From assembly GCF_020360975.1 (NCBI RefSeq), contig NW_025408668.1, forward strand, positions 5,518,001 to 5,582,000: DNA of 64,000 bases, in the 5' to 3' direction. Under the pieces are notes generated by a model. That model did not search any database, was not told where the DNA came from, and was given only the letters and a program-made list of their open reading frames with translations. The position numbers were made by a program, and so were the translations under genes. This DNA comes from Hirsutella rhossiliensis (Eukaryota; Ascomycota; Sordariomycetes; Hypocreales; Ophiocordycipitaceae). Of the stretch, positions 36,611 to 46,718 are shown piece after piece (within the stretch, counting starts at the first letter, position 1; the number at the start of each line of letters is the position of its first letter).

Positions 36611-37465
36611 TTAATACTACTAAATTAATTCCTAGTATTAGTTAGTATTTTAGTCGCGATATATACCCGCTATAGGCATATATCGGTTTCGCGAGAAGTT
36701 TTTATACTAGTAAAGGGTAATAATTTATTAAGAATCGACTTAATACCTTTAATTAATTACTTAAAGTAAGATAATATCGATACTAATTTAGAGCTAGAGA
36801 TATCGCCCTAATAAGCGCTAGCTATAAAACCTACCCTACCGCCTATATATACCTCGCCGCCGATAAGTATACTAGGTTTAAGGGAAATATATAGTAAGTC
36901 GGGGTATATCGAAGCTATTATTATCTAATATAAGGCTAAGAAATATAAGTTTCCCTTTTAGTTTATTATTATAATCCCTGCGAATTATAATATATTTTTA
37001 TAGTCGGTGCCCTCCGTCCTAGCGCTTATCGAGGTCCCGCTAGTCCTCTATTAAATAGGGACTTAGTCTATTAATAAGGTAGACCTTAATAACTAGATTA
37101 CTATATACCTTAATATTAATACCGACTCTAGGTTTATACCTTTAGAATAGTAGTTATAAGTTAGTACTATTATAGTCGCGCGTAAGGATAGGAGGCTATT
37201 TTATCTATAGTATCTTAAAGGAGTATAGATATTCTATAACTATATCCTCGACCTATTTAAGGAAGGAGAAGGGCCGCCGAGATAGCTTTATAGCCGCTAA
37301 GCGTTTAAGAAATAGTAAGTAAATTATTATAAGGAGTAAAAGCACTTACGTCCTAAGAAGGGAGTAAAGTAAGATCTAGATAATTAGCGTACGGCCCGGT
37401 TACCTTATTAAGTATAACTCTTCTACGTATAAAAAGGCGTATATAAACGATCGGATTAACTAGTA
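36611..37465. other. Unassigned RIP-degraded segment
   Basis: Lies between the LINE 5' end and the helicase 3' end. Both strands give long readings interrupted by TAA/TAG (plus: around 36620-36900, for example SRDIYPLQAYIGFARSFY; minus: around 36780-37000). No family motif was recognised on either. Confidence 0.4.
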
Positions 37466-39400
37466 TTACTACTTTTCTAAATCGCTACCTTTATATACCC
37501 GTCTTATTTACGCCGCTAAGTTTATAAGTCTATGTATTCTATTAAGTATAGCTCGATCTAGCGTATTATTAATAAAATCCTAGTATCTTATAGGACTAAG
37601 GAGTTTAATACTATAGAGCGTAGTATACCTAGATAGTTAAATATAAAGGCTCGTAAAATTATATTTAAAGGGTTCGCTATTAGTTAAACGATTTTTATAT
37701 AGCTCTAAGAGTACTTCTATAAACGTTTTACCCTAAGATTTATAGTTAGTAAGGACGAACGCTAGCGTAATAGGTAATCTACGTTATATATATCTTACCG
37801 ATAAGAATTTAAAGTAAGAGCTAGTCGAATTAAGCGTATATAATATAGGTCGGATAAGTACTATCCCGACTAAGAGGGATAGTATCGCTAAGGCTTTCGT
37901 CTCCTCGGACTATAAAAGAATACTAAGCGGTAGCCTAAAGTAAATAGTTACGTTATCTACTAAGTAGTATCCTAGGTAATTAAGATCGATTATTATATCT
38001 ATAGTAGTAAAGTTAGCCTTATTTATAACCTTTAGGCTAGTATAGGTATTCTTATTTATAACCACGGGCATGCCCTAGGTATAGAAGATAATACTAGGGA
38101 CTTTATAGGTAAAGTCGTCGCCTTATCCGATAGTTCGCGCTACGATATCTAGAGAAAGCGCGCCGCTACGCTAGGTATAAGTCGAGATAAAGATATAGAT
38201 ATACCGCTAGTTAAAGCACGCTTAGCCTATAATAGCTTCTATATTAAGGGCCTACTAGGTACGGTTTAGCGGCGTTATAGCGCGTAAACTATTATAGAAG
38301 GTAATTTACGAGCGTCTTATAATATTAGTATTAAGTAAGCTTAGATCTTTATAGGTCTAGCGCCTATTACGAACTCGATCTAGGAGTATATAGAGTTAGG
38401 GATCGTTATATATATAGACTTAGTCTTCGAGGAGCACTACGGTTTTAAATAGATACTATAATCTATAGCCGCTATAGTAAGAGATAGTAGCTTATCGTAG
38501 GGGGGTCTCTATTTAGTCCGGCGGTCTAATAATTAGTAGGCTTATTTCCTATACGGGGGCGAACTAATAAAAGTCTCCTATTAGTAGAATAATAAGCATC
38601 CCGCTAAACGGTTTATCTAGATAGTTATAGAGTGCCTATAGGTAACGACTAACGTTATATAGAGTAGCTCCTCTTAGTATACTAACCTTATTAATTATAA
38701 GTACTAGCTTCTATTTCTAGATCTACTTCTTTGCCTCTAAGAAAGGGGGAGGCGGTTTATTTAGATCGTAATAGGAATCTAACCTATAGGCCGAGTAGAT
38801 AGTCGTGCCGCTAATCTAGGCCGCTAAACTACCTAACGTGCTAGTTATTTATAGAAGATATAGCTAGTTCCTCGCTACGAATACGTCCTTAAAGGCATCG
38901 ATAATCCTTAACTTTCCTATACTACCCGGCCCGCCGGTATATTAAAGATACTAACCCGCTAAGTCTAGATTAATAGTATACTTATCTAGAAATAGGCAAA
39001 CGAGTTAAAGGGCTATAGTCTATAGATAGTTTAGTATAAAGCTAGCTACGGTAGTATATCCTATCTCCGCGAAGCTAGTTACCGGACTAACGTTAATAAG
39101 TATCTAAGGGCCTTATTTATTAAGGTCGCTGCCCGGGAGCGTAGTAGCGGACTCTATATCGCTATAGCGAGCTAGCGTATCGTCGATATCGGCGCTATCC
39201 GCGGAAAGTATAGTCCCCTAAGAACTACTCTTAATATCGTTAAGTATCTAAAGATATATTAGCTATTAGGCCTTAGCCGCTACTTAGACATTATCTTAGG
39301 ATATTAGAAATTAGTATAAGGCGTTACCTTAATTATAAGGTATATTCTAGTATAAATCCTCCTAATATTAAACGAAAGGTTACTCTTCTTTAGTTAGGTT
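37466..39400 (-). pseudogene. Helitron-type PIF1-like DNA helicase relic
   Basis: Minus-strand superfamily-1 helicase of the kind found in the Rep-Hel protein of fungal Helitrons. Walker A: YTGGPGSIGKLRIIDA with core at 38912-38932 (family GGxGTGKS; Thr and Ser altered). Motif II region: LIINKVSIL near 38690 (family DEVSML, Asp/Glu now Asn/Lys). Motif III: GDFY.FAPV at 38552-38578. Later: FYT.GMPVVINKNT near 38060 and the C-terminal block TNYKS.GKTFIEVLLEL, LSRYTTLYSIKLLSPIR near 37600-37750. It ends at TAGTAA (37466-37471). Upstream minus-strand reading extends beyond 39400, but no Rep (HUH) domain is present; the ferric-reductase relic occupies that side. It is therefore a truncated Helitron protein or a free PIF1-like helicase. 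Confidence 0.8.
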
Positions 39401-39429
39401 CTCTTTATATAGATTATATATTAGACCTT

Positions 39430-41180
39430 TAAAGACGGGCGAGTCCTTTATAGCGTCTATATCCTCCTCGTTAACCGCTATACTCTACTAGGTCTATAGA
39501 TAATCGCGAGTATTATAGCTTATATAGTCTACCTAGTCGGTAATATAGCGACCGTTATATATAGAGTTAAGTTATAGTTCTAAGCTACTAGCCGTACGGG
39601 GAATATAGGCCTTATTAATATAGCCCCCGTTTTCTTAGGAATATACCTAAGCTTCCTTTCCGACGTATTTAATATACGCCTAGGGGCGTTTAAGCGTATT
39701 TACCGATCCTATAGTTTAATAGCGGCGGGTTATATACTTTCTTATAGAGTAATCTTCGCCGTATATAGTATACTTACCGCGGATAACGCTACGAGGGTAT
39801 ATACTCTTACGGTATTTATCCCTCTCTTAGCTCTTATAACCCTATCGGGAAAGTATTACTTAAAGTCTAGGTAGGGTATAGTTCTCGTGCTCTATCTTAT
39901 TATTCTTTCTATACTATTCTTACGAAAGTAGGCCTATAAACTATATCTCTATATTTACTAGATGCTCGCTATCGGTATTACGCTCGCTATAGCTAAGTAT
40001 CTTAGGTCTATTAAGGATTATAACTAGATTCCCTTATTAATATTTAGCGGTATTATTCTTGCCTTAGTAATAACTTATACTAGCTTAACGCTCTATCGTA
40101 ATAAGAAATAGGGCTATCTATAGCTATATATAGTCGTCCGCCTAAGCTATAGGGTCGTTCTAGCTATAATAATAGTTTCCTAGCCGATTATAGTTTAACC
40201 TAGATAATACCTTAACCTATAGGAACCTTCTATATCTCTCTTATTAAGTTACCTATTTATTATTATATCGTAGTTACTAGACCTATAAACCTCGCTAGAT
40301 CTTATCGTAGAACCGCGTTAGGGCCTTATTAAAAGCTTATATTATCGAGCTAAGATAGAATCGGCGCGGTATATATTATTAAGGGCAGCCTTTAGCGGCC
40401 CTTACGGTCGTTATATACTTATATAGGCATTCGACTACGTCGTCCTCTTTATAACTAGTTTTAGTATAGTGCCTATACTCCTATACCTTAAGCAGCTATA
40501 GTATAACTATAAGGAGAGAAAAAGTTATACGAAAAGGATCTATCTAATTTAGTAGGGTTAAACTATACGTAAGCTATATAAGGGGATTATATTTAATATA
40601 TACTAACCGGTATTTAGATCTTTATTAGGCGCTTAAGCCGGTTATCGACGCTATACTCTATAAAGATAGAGCCTAAAAGAGCTATATAAGGCTATTTATA
40701 TTTAGTCTAGTTCGTATATACTAACTATCTATAGATTCTATATATATATAGCTATATAGAGACTAATATATAAAGCGAGGTATATAGTCGGTATATCTTA
40801 TATCTAGGTAAAGCGGATGTTTAGTCTATCGTCGAAAATAAAGCTATAGGAAATATCGTCCCCTATATAGGCATAATACCGGTAATATAGGAGGAATATA
40901 TACTACCCGTATTAAGTACTAGTAATATAGAAATAGCGTATTTCCTAGATATATCCGATAAGATATAAGGGAGGCTAAATACTAAAAGAGCGCCTAAAAG
41001 GATACTTACTCTTAGTTAGTATTTCTAAATAGCTAAGATAGGTATATACGGCTTTATTACTAATTAGAACGAAGTGTCCGCTAAAGGAGGAGTATATAAT
41101 AGTCTACGCCGAGCCGTTCGTAACTATCTTTATAAGAACTTTAAATTAAGGGAGTTAGACTACTAGCTAGATTAGTAGTA
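39430..41180 (+). pseudogene. Ferric/cupric reductase (FRE/NOX family) relic
   Basis: Plus-strand membrane flavocytochrome that would move electrons from NADPH via FAD and two hemes to extracellular Fe(III). Several hydrophobic segments lie at about 39460-40110, with RTGNIGLINIAPVFLG near 39600 as in the family. Heme-domain blocks KRIYRSYSLIAAGYILSY (39691-39744) and YLYIY.MLAIG...AKYL (39940-40005) show Tyr at all four positions where the family has heme-binding His. Then comes the FAD-binding loop PR.YLNL.EP (near 40210), the NADPH-side motif FSGPYGR at 40391-40411, VLFITSFSIVPILLYLKQL near 40445, and the usual C-terminus LRELDY near 41146-41163. It is broken by many TAA/TAG codons and at least one frame change near 41080. 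The start is uncertain because the minus-strand helicase reading overlaps. Confidence 0.82.
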
Positions 41181-42749
41181 TTTCGTTGCTATATATCCCT
41201 CTACGGATTCTAGGATATAAAAGTATATTATATATCTTTTATTCTTATAGTCTTATATCGCTTTATATCCTATACCGAATTACTAAAAGTATAACTAACT
41301 TATTTTACCTATTACTATTAACTATATTATAGATACTATCCTCGTCTAAGTTACTATACCGTAGTAGATTATCCTCTAGTTCCTAAGTAGGGCCCTCGTA
41401 GCCTTACTATTTTACCCTAATATAAATATTACTAGAAATAGAGCGATAATAATTAATGCTTGCCTCTATTTCGTAGTCTAACTCTTTATCTATAAAGTAG
41501 GGCTACTAATAGATCCCTTACTATAGCTCTAAATAATATCTATCGTCGAAAACCTATAATAAGGTTTCTACCTCGGGTAAATCCTATAGATAACGATCTA
41601 TATTTACTGCCCTTACTCTATAAAAGACCTACTAGCTAATCCGTACGGAATATAGTACTTTTATTATCGTGACCGCCGGCGACTATAGAGTATATACTAG
41701 GGGCCCTCAGTTAGAATAGTGCGGTGCGATTACCTATATACCCGACGGGCATACTTTAGGAGATCTAATATAGCTCCGTTCTCCTAAGGCTATCTTATAA
41801 GATAATTTAATATTACTATAGCTAGGATATAAGGTCCGGTTAAGTAAGACGATAGTTAAGCTCGATTTAAGGAAGTATTAAAGGGCGTTAAAGGCTAATT
41901 TAGGTAACGATACTACCCTAGCCCTATTGCACTAAAACTTATAGCACGCGTTTATATCGAAAATCATCTTATAACCTATCTATATATATATATTACACGG
42001 TATTATACTATATCGTTTATATACTATAGAAACGCAATATCGCTTAGAATTCCGCCGGTTATAGACTTAACCTAGAGGGCATTATTACCCGTCTCCTAGT
42101 ACTATCCTTAGTTACGAGCCTTACCTCTAATAGGTTTTTTCCTACTATAGTCGCTTATTATATACGGTCTTTAATCTATATATACTATATATTATATTAT
42201 ATTCCTTGCGACGTACCTAGTTTACGCCGGCGATACTCTCTCCTTCCCTACTAGCAACTCTACGGTATCTATATTAGTTAAGTTATATTAATATATAATT
42301 AAATAAACGCCCTAGTAGTATTTTAATTATACTATAAACTTACTCCGTATAGTACTAGCTAATATTACTTAATATCACGGTTTATATAAAGTAGTAACCC
42401 TCCTATAGCCTACTACCTAAGAACGTAAAGCTACGTTACTAAAATACCTAGCGTATTAATATTATATATATCTTTGTTATAATACTCTATGCCGAGATAC
42501 TACTACGACGCGGGCAGGTCGCGAGTCGGGCAAGGCAAGCTTCCGGGCAGGCGCTTAAATTACGAGCGCGTTTAGTAGGAACTATATTATAAGCACGTCG
42601 TTAAGCGCTTTAGGCTATAGCTATAGGCGTACGAGCTATACGAGGCGGAGACGGCCGCGGTATTTCCCTTACGTAAGACGTAAAAGGCTAGTTACCTATA
42701 GGTTTAAAGCAGAATAAAGCAGGCACTAGAGTTATACCCGTTGTCGCAA
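41181..42749. other. Unassigned segment, change from AT-rich to GC-rich
   Basis: 41181-42480 is RIP-degraded with no recognised motif; a minus-strand reading around 41300-41900 has acidic stretches (for example FIDKELDYEIEASINYYRS) but no known family. At about 42490 composition changes sharply and CA/TG dinucleotides reappear. An ATG at 42484 opens a short plus-strand reading (MPRYYYDAGRSRVGQGKL...), which I do not call as a gene. Confidence 0.45.
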
Positions 42750-44075
42750 TTAGGGTCGAGATATAAACGGAATAGCAGTTTCGCTTATACTTATCTTATA
42801 CACCGACTATAGTGCGTCTAATAGCAGCGATTCCACCGCCGACGTAGCGGGTAGATAAGAACCATAGGCACCGTCTATCGAGACGTGCAATTAATCGGTG
42901 TAATCACTATCCCTACTTAGCTCTAGTAGACCCGTCCGTAGTGCCCCCTTCGTATTAACGCTAACCTTTATCGGCTTCGGCTCCCGCTTTTAGTCGAAAT
43001 AAATACTGCTATAGGGCTATAAAGGTATCCTTTGCGACGTCCGTATCTCTATACTTTATCGGCTCTAAATATCTACGAGGAATAGGACCTCCCCCGGCGG
43101 AGCATATAAGAGTCTTATCGTGGCCGTATTAGCGAGTATATAGTTAACGACCTCTCTTGCCTCCTCTCGCAGTAACTCGCCGCTATCGGTCTCTACCCCC
43201 TCGCCCGTCTATCTTACTAATAGTAGAGCAGACTCCTCCGGGCTCTGCTACGAGCTTACGCCTTAGAGGTAGTATATTTCGCTTATAGAGGGCAAAAGGA
43301 AGACGTACGACCCGTAGTACTCCGGTCCGTTAAACCCGTCCGGGTTAATGACCTTACTTAGACGCTCGAAGCAAAGCACCTGCTTTAAGTAGTCACCTAA
43401 GAACTCTATACTAACGGTGGCTTCCGGCGCGTTAAGCCGCTCTACGGCGAGCTTTAGTAACGGTATATCGCGTAATAACGGGTACTTATAGAATCTAGGT
43501 ATATATATATTGGTTTATTGTCCCTAGACGGTCGTAAAGATATCGTGCTACCGCTTAATAAAGGAGTTGCCCTTTCTTATAGCGATAAAGCTATTTAATA
43601 TACTTTCTATGCTAGGGCGGAGTTATATAGTAAACCCTCTAACCTCGTATAGCGATTTCGGGTCTATAATAGAGTTCTAGTAAATATCGTCGATATGCCG
43701 GAATAGCAGCATGCCCACGTCTATCTAAATCCCTCTATGCTAATAGATCAGGGGTAATCTTACTAGGTCAGCCTAGTGCTAGCCAACGGTCGGACTATCC
43801 ATCGAACCCTTAATAAAGGCCCGAGGCAGCAACGACTCTATATCGTTAAGGAAGTGCCGAACATTAGTTGCGGAGTCTAGGACGGTATCCAGCACGCGAA
43901 CGGTCCATTCGGGGCCGGGGCGACGCACCTACCGGCTTACTATACTGTACTTGCTGTTGTTTGTCGAGCTATAGAGCTTTTGCTTATTAATAAGTTAGAT
44001 GCTATAATCTTAGACAAGGCTTAGCGGGCAAGGAGCCGGAGAAGCCCGTATCGCAAAAGAGTTATTTTTATTCAT
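42750..44075 (-). pseudogene. Capsular-polysaccharide-synthesis-type glycosyltransferase pseudogene
   Basis: A minus-strand frame of about 440 codons from ATG at 44073-44075 (MNKNNSFAIRASPAPCPLSL) to TAA at 42750-42752, with about twenty TAA/TAG codons and no frameshift. Diagnostic text: FIKGSMDSPTVG.H.ADLVRL near 43775, IDVGMLLFRHIDDIY at about 43680-43724 carrying the DxG/DXD-like acidic site of this family, FIAIRKGNSFIKR.HDIF near 43570, and ERLSKVINPDGFNGPEYYGS near 43340. This matches fungal proteins related to bacterial capsular polysaccharide synthesis glycosyltransferases (GT32/PF05704-like), Golgi or secreted-polysaccharide enzymes. CpA and TpG survive here, so RIP was milder than on either side. 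Confidence 0.78.
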
Positions 44076-45576
44076 AACTTATGTGTACCTTAAGAGCACG
44101 TTGCAGGTCAGACGGTGTTAGCGCCGCCGAAAAGCAGTATTTCTAGGGGCTGGCACAGCCGACAACTCTCGCGAAGGAGAGAGCAAAAGTGGGCATAAAC
44201 GTGGACAAAGGGACTTTTTAAAGGTCGAGGATCGTACTATCAGATATTGTGTTTATCGCTTTTTTTTTCGGTTGCCTCCTTTCCCGTCTAAACAGCCCCT
44301 TTTATATCCCTCCAAGCTTCTCCTAAGTTAATATCCCGTTTTTAGGTATAGTATACATTCTATTAGGAAGAGGGCACTTCTTGCCACTTACTAAAGGCCA
44401 CGTAAGTCATCTACGTTAGCAACATCAGCTCTATCTCCCCGATCGAATAGCTCTTCTAGCTATGAGATCGATAGTTTAGTCTCTCGAGGTCCCCGAGCTA
44501 GTAATAGCTATGCCGGACTCCTTAAAGGGTCCCCGTTCGAATAGGAGATCCTCCGGGCCCCTTAGTAGTCTAGGAAGAAGAAAGAATAGTCTGCAGACTT
44601 CCCTTCTTACCTGGTTTCAAGCTGTATTACCTAGAGAGACCTAGAGACCTTAACTCGTTCGGACCTTCTTCTCGACAACAACCCTTACCGCAGCTCGACG
44701 TTATCGCCGCGGTTGGTGCATATGTACCTAGAAGTAATGTCGCTGAAGTGCGCCAAAAAAGGGACACTCTTTAGTGACGTAAGTTTCGGTCCTTGGCCAT
44801 TCTCTCGCAGGCGACTCCGAGACCCTACGGCTCCTACCTTCCCCTCCCCCTCTTCTTCTCTCTAGCTATGCTTTAGACAACATGCGCGATCTGCTCGTCG
44901 GGAACTAGGCCTCCCAGCACCGTCGACAAACGGCCAAATATCTCAGGATCCACGCTACATCTAACCCCGCATCGGTGATCTGCATGTCCAGAACCAGACG
45001 AAAGCTGGCTCCTGCCAGCGTATTAAATGCAAGCCCCACATCACTGATCTGCACGTTAGGAACCGGACGACGCTGCTAGAGACGCCACGCAACGACGTCA
45101 AGAAACTGACACTTGGCTGCGGCTAAATGCCGGCGCGAAGGTTCGGACGGAACCACACCAGCGATCTGCACATTACGGGTTTATTAAAGCTATCTTTGGG
45201 TGATGGCGAGGTCCCCGGACTGCCTTGGCTGTCCCTATGCTGCAATGGTTCCCAGCGTATAAAGTTACTAGCATAAGGCTCGCCGTCACGTTAATTCGGC
45301 ATCTAATGGGTTGGAAAAAATTCCATGTGGCCGCCTAATCAGAGTTGTCATTCGTCGTAGGCGTCTGCATCTGTTGCCCCTCGGTAGCTATGGCGTTGCG
45401 GCGATCTTAGCGCCGCAAGCCGGGCATAGCGTCGGGCTTAAGCGTTGATCGTTCACTTTCCAGAGTCAAAGTTATAAGAGACAACGTCACATTAGGTGAC
45501 GGTAAAACTAGCCTATACGTGCAGAGGGACTCGGGCGCTTCCCAAATTATGCTAGGGCTAAGCCATACTATGCAGG
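44076..45576. other. Intergenic island DNA between glycosyltransferase and HP1-like gene
   Basis: Non-RIP-like composition. It would hold the divergent promoters of the glycosyltransferase (minus) and the HP1-like gene (plus). Features seen: an A/T-run region near 44255 (TTTTTTTT), a pyrimidine-rich stretch at 44840-44870, and three copies of the GATCTGCA repeat (listed separately). A plus-strand ATG at 45388 opens a frame with a single stop up to about 45630, possibly the 5' exon of the HP1-like gene; not proven. Confidence 0.45.
44960..45190. repeat. GATCTGCA-containing repeat, left block (three motif copies)
   Basis: GATCTGCA occurs at 44977-44984, 45046-45053 and 45163-45170, each in a longer shared context (GTGATCTGCAxG..AGAAC.GGACGA). 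A diverged copy of the block with two motif copies lies at 48765-48930, beyond the Fot1 element. Shared words include CCCGCA, CGACGTC.AGAAAC.GACA. I do not know the family. Confidence 0.7.
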
Positions 45577-46171
45577 TCCGTCGTCGAGGCCATCGAGGAC
45601 CATTTTCTCAACGATAATGTACGTTATCCCTAGCACTAGACCGCACCGTCTAATTGAAACCAGGGTTCCTTGATGTTGCTGGTCAAATGGGCTAACTGGG
45701 AACAATAAGACGATGCCAGGAGCTGGGAACCTGAGGATGCCTTGCTATGAGAGCAATTAGCCTAGCTATAGATGTTCAATCACTAACGTTGCGTATCTCT
45801 TTGGCAGCCAGAAGATGCCCGAGCTCGTAGATGAGTACTAGAAACGCGTCATCGAGGGCAGATGCAAGGCGCCGGGGACAACAAAGGCCGCTCGGAGCGT
45901 TAGCGTCTCGTGGCGGGCTAGCAAAGGCAAAGCGATAGCGCAAGACCTAGACCAGTCGCCGATGCGGAACGAGTGGGTCCCTCCGCCGGGATCGTGGGAG
46001 GATGATATTGGGTCTATTAACGGATGCGAGTACGACGGGGGCGGAGAGCTGGTTGTCAACGTCGGTTGGAAGGATGGGCACAAGACGAGGCACGGTGCGC
46101 CCTTGGTCTATAAAAAGTGTCCCTAAAAGGCAAGGCTCTAGACAGAAAACAAACACCAAGGCAGGGGGTAG
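45577..46171 (+). pseudogene. HP1-like gene relic: chromodomain and chromo shadow domain
   Basis: Plus-strand heterochromatin-protein-1 homologue. The chromodomain is split by an intron: VVEAIEDHFLNDN, then GTACGT...TCTAAT...CAG (45619-45663, canonical splice and branch sites), then GSLMLLVKWANWE. and SWEPEDALL. A second intron probably ends TTTGGCAG at 45807, with branch CACTAAC at 45781-45787; its donor appears mutated. Then ELVDEY.KRVIEG and the chromo shadow domain WVPPPGSWEDDIGSINGCEY, GELVVNVGWKDGHKTRH and APLVYKKCP, ending TAG 46169-46171. In the family, chromodomain binds H3K9me and the shadow domain dimerises. Only three in-frame stops are seen (after WE near 45705, TGA at 45748, TAG at 45840), plus TAA/TAG near the C-terminus. 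The 5' exon is not fixed. Confidence 0.8.
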
Positions 46172-46429
46172 GCTAACATAAGGCGACATAGATACTGCAC
46201 TTTTATCACGCACATTTGACCTTTACACGGCGAGAGGGGAATAAAGAGAGATTGGTGCAGGGTCTAGGTAGCGAGGCAAGTCTGCAGAGTTTGTCAAGGG
46301 CAAGTATAGCCGCGGGGTGAGAGAGTCTAAGGCACTTGGTGTAATGGGGAGTAGTGTGTCCATCAACTAAGTAAAGCAAAATTTGACCCCTTTGCTTGAA
46401 TTGGTTGACCGAACGAACCCTTTGCTTTA
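46172..46429. other. Spacer between HP1-like gene and Fot1-like element
   Basis: No gene recognised. GTAAAGCAAA at 46371-46380 is inverted as TTTGCTTTAC at 46421-46430, the latter running into the Fot1 left end. Confidence 0.4.
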
Positions 46430-46475
46430 CCATCTTACCCCCACCGTTGGCTCATACCCCCCTTATGCTCAGCCA
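46430..46475. repeat. Fot1-like left terminal inverted repeat
   Basis: Pairs with 48556-48598. The arms agree except for a few substitutions and a short gap after GGCTCA. Confidence 0.8.
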
Positions 46476-46605
46476 AAATCGCGCCGCCCCATACAAAATA
46501 GATCAACTTTAAGAATCGGATCAACTCTAAAGCTATTCTCAAGCAGTAACTTATATCGTGAACAATGGGGGCTAAGAATCAGGATTATTAGCTTATTTAG
46601 TGGCG

Positions 46606-46632
46606 CAGGGTGTCGTGGTCCGTGACACCCTG
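46606..46632. repeat. Perfect hairpin, 9-bp stem
   Basis: CAGGGTGTC, nine-base loop, GACACCCTG, in the 5' leader of the Fot1-like element about 90 bases before the transposase ATG. Confidence 0.7.
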
Positions 46633-46718
46633 GCATCGCAAAATGGCAAGTTTGACCCTTAATTTCCTCCCGCCTCCTTTGCCTTCTACTATTGCCTATC
46701 CTCCACCACCTGTCATAA

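Noticed and set aside
37300..39300. A long plus-strand reading across this region that at first looked like a coherent protein
   Set aside because: The minus strand carries unmistakable helicase motifs (Walker A, GDFYxFAPV, GMPVV). The plus reading is its antisense. This is the main warning that RIP DNA can look open on both strands.
36611..46171. A complete Starship element
   Set aside because: Looked for a DUF3435 captain recombinase and terminal repeats because of the ferric reductase; found neither, so it stays a hypothesis only.
45838..46213. Two overlapping minus-strand open frames of 81 and 88 codons
   Set aside because: They lie antisense to the chromo shadow domain exon and have no family features.
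46206..46433. Minus-strand open frame of 75 codons
   Set aside because: Sits in the spacer before the Fot1 left end, with no recognised domain; likely chance in non-RIP DNA.
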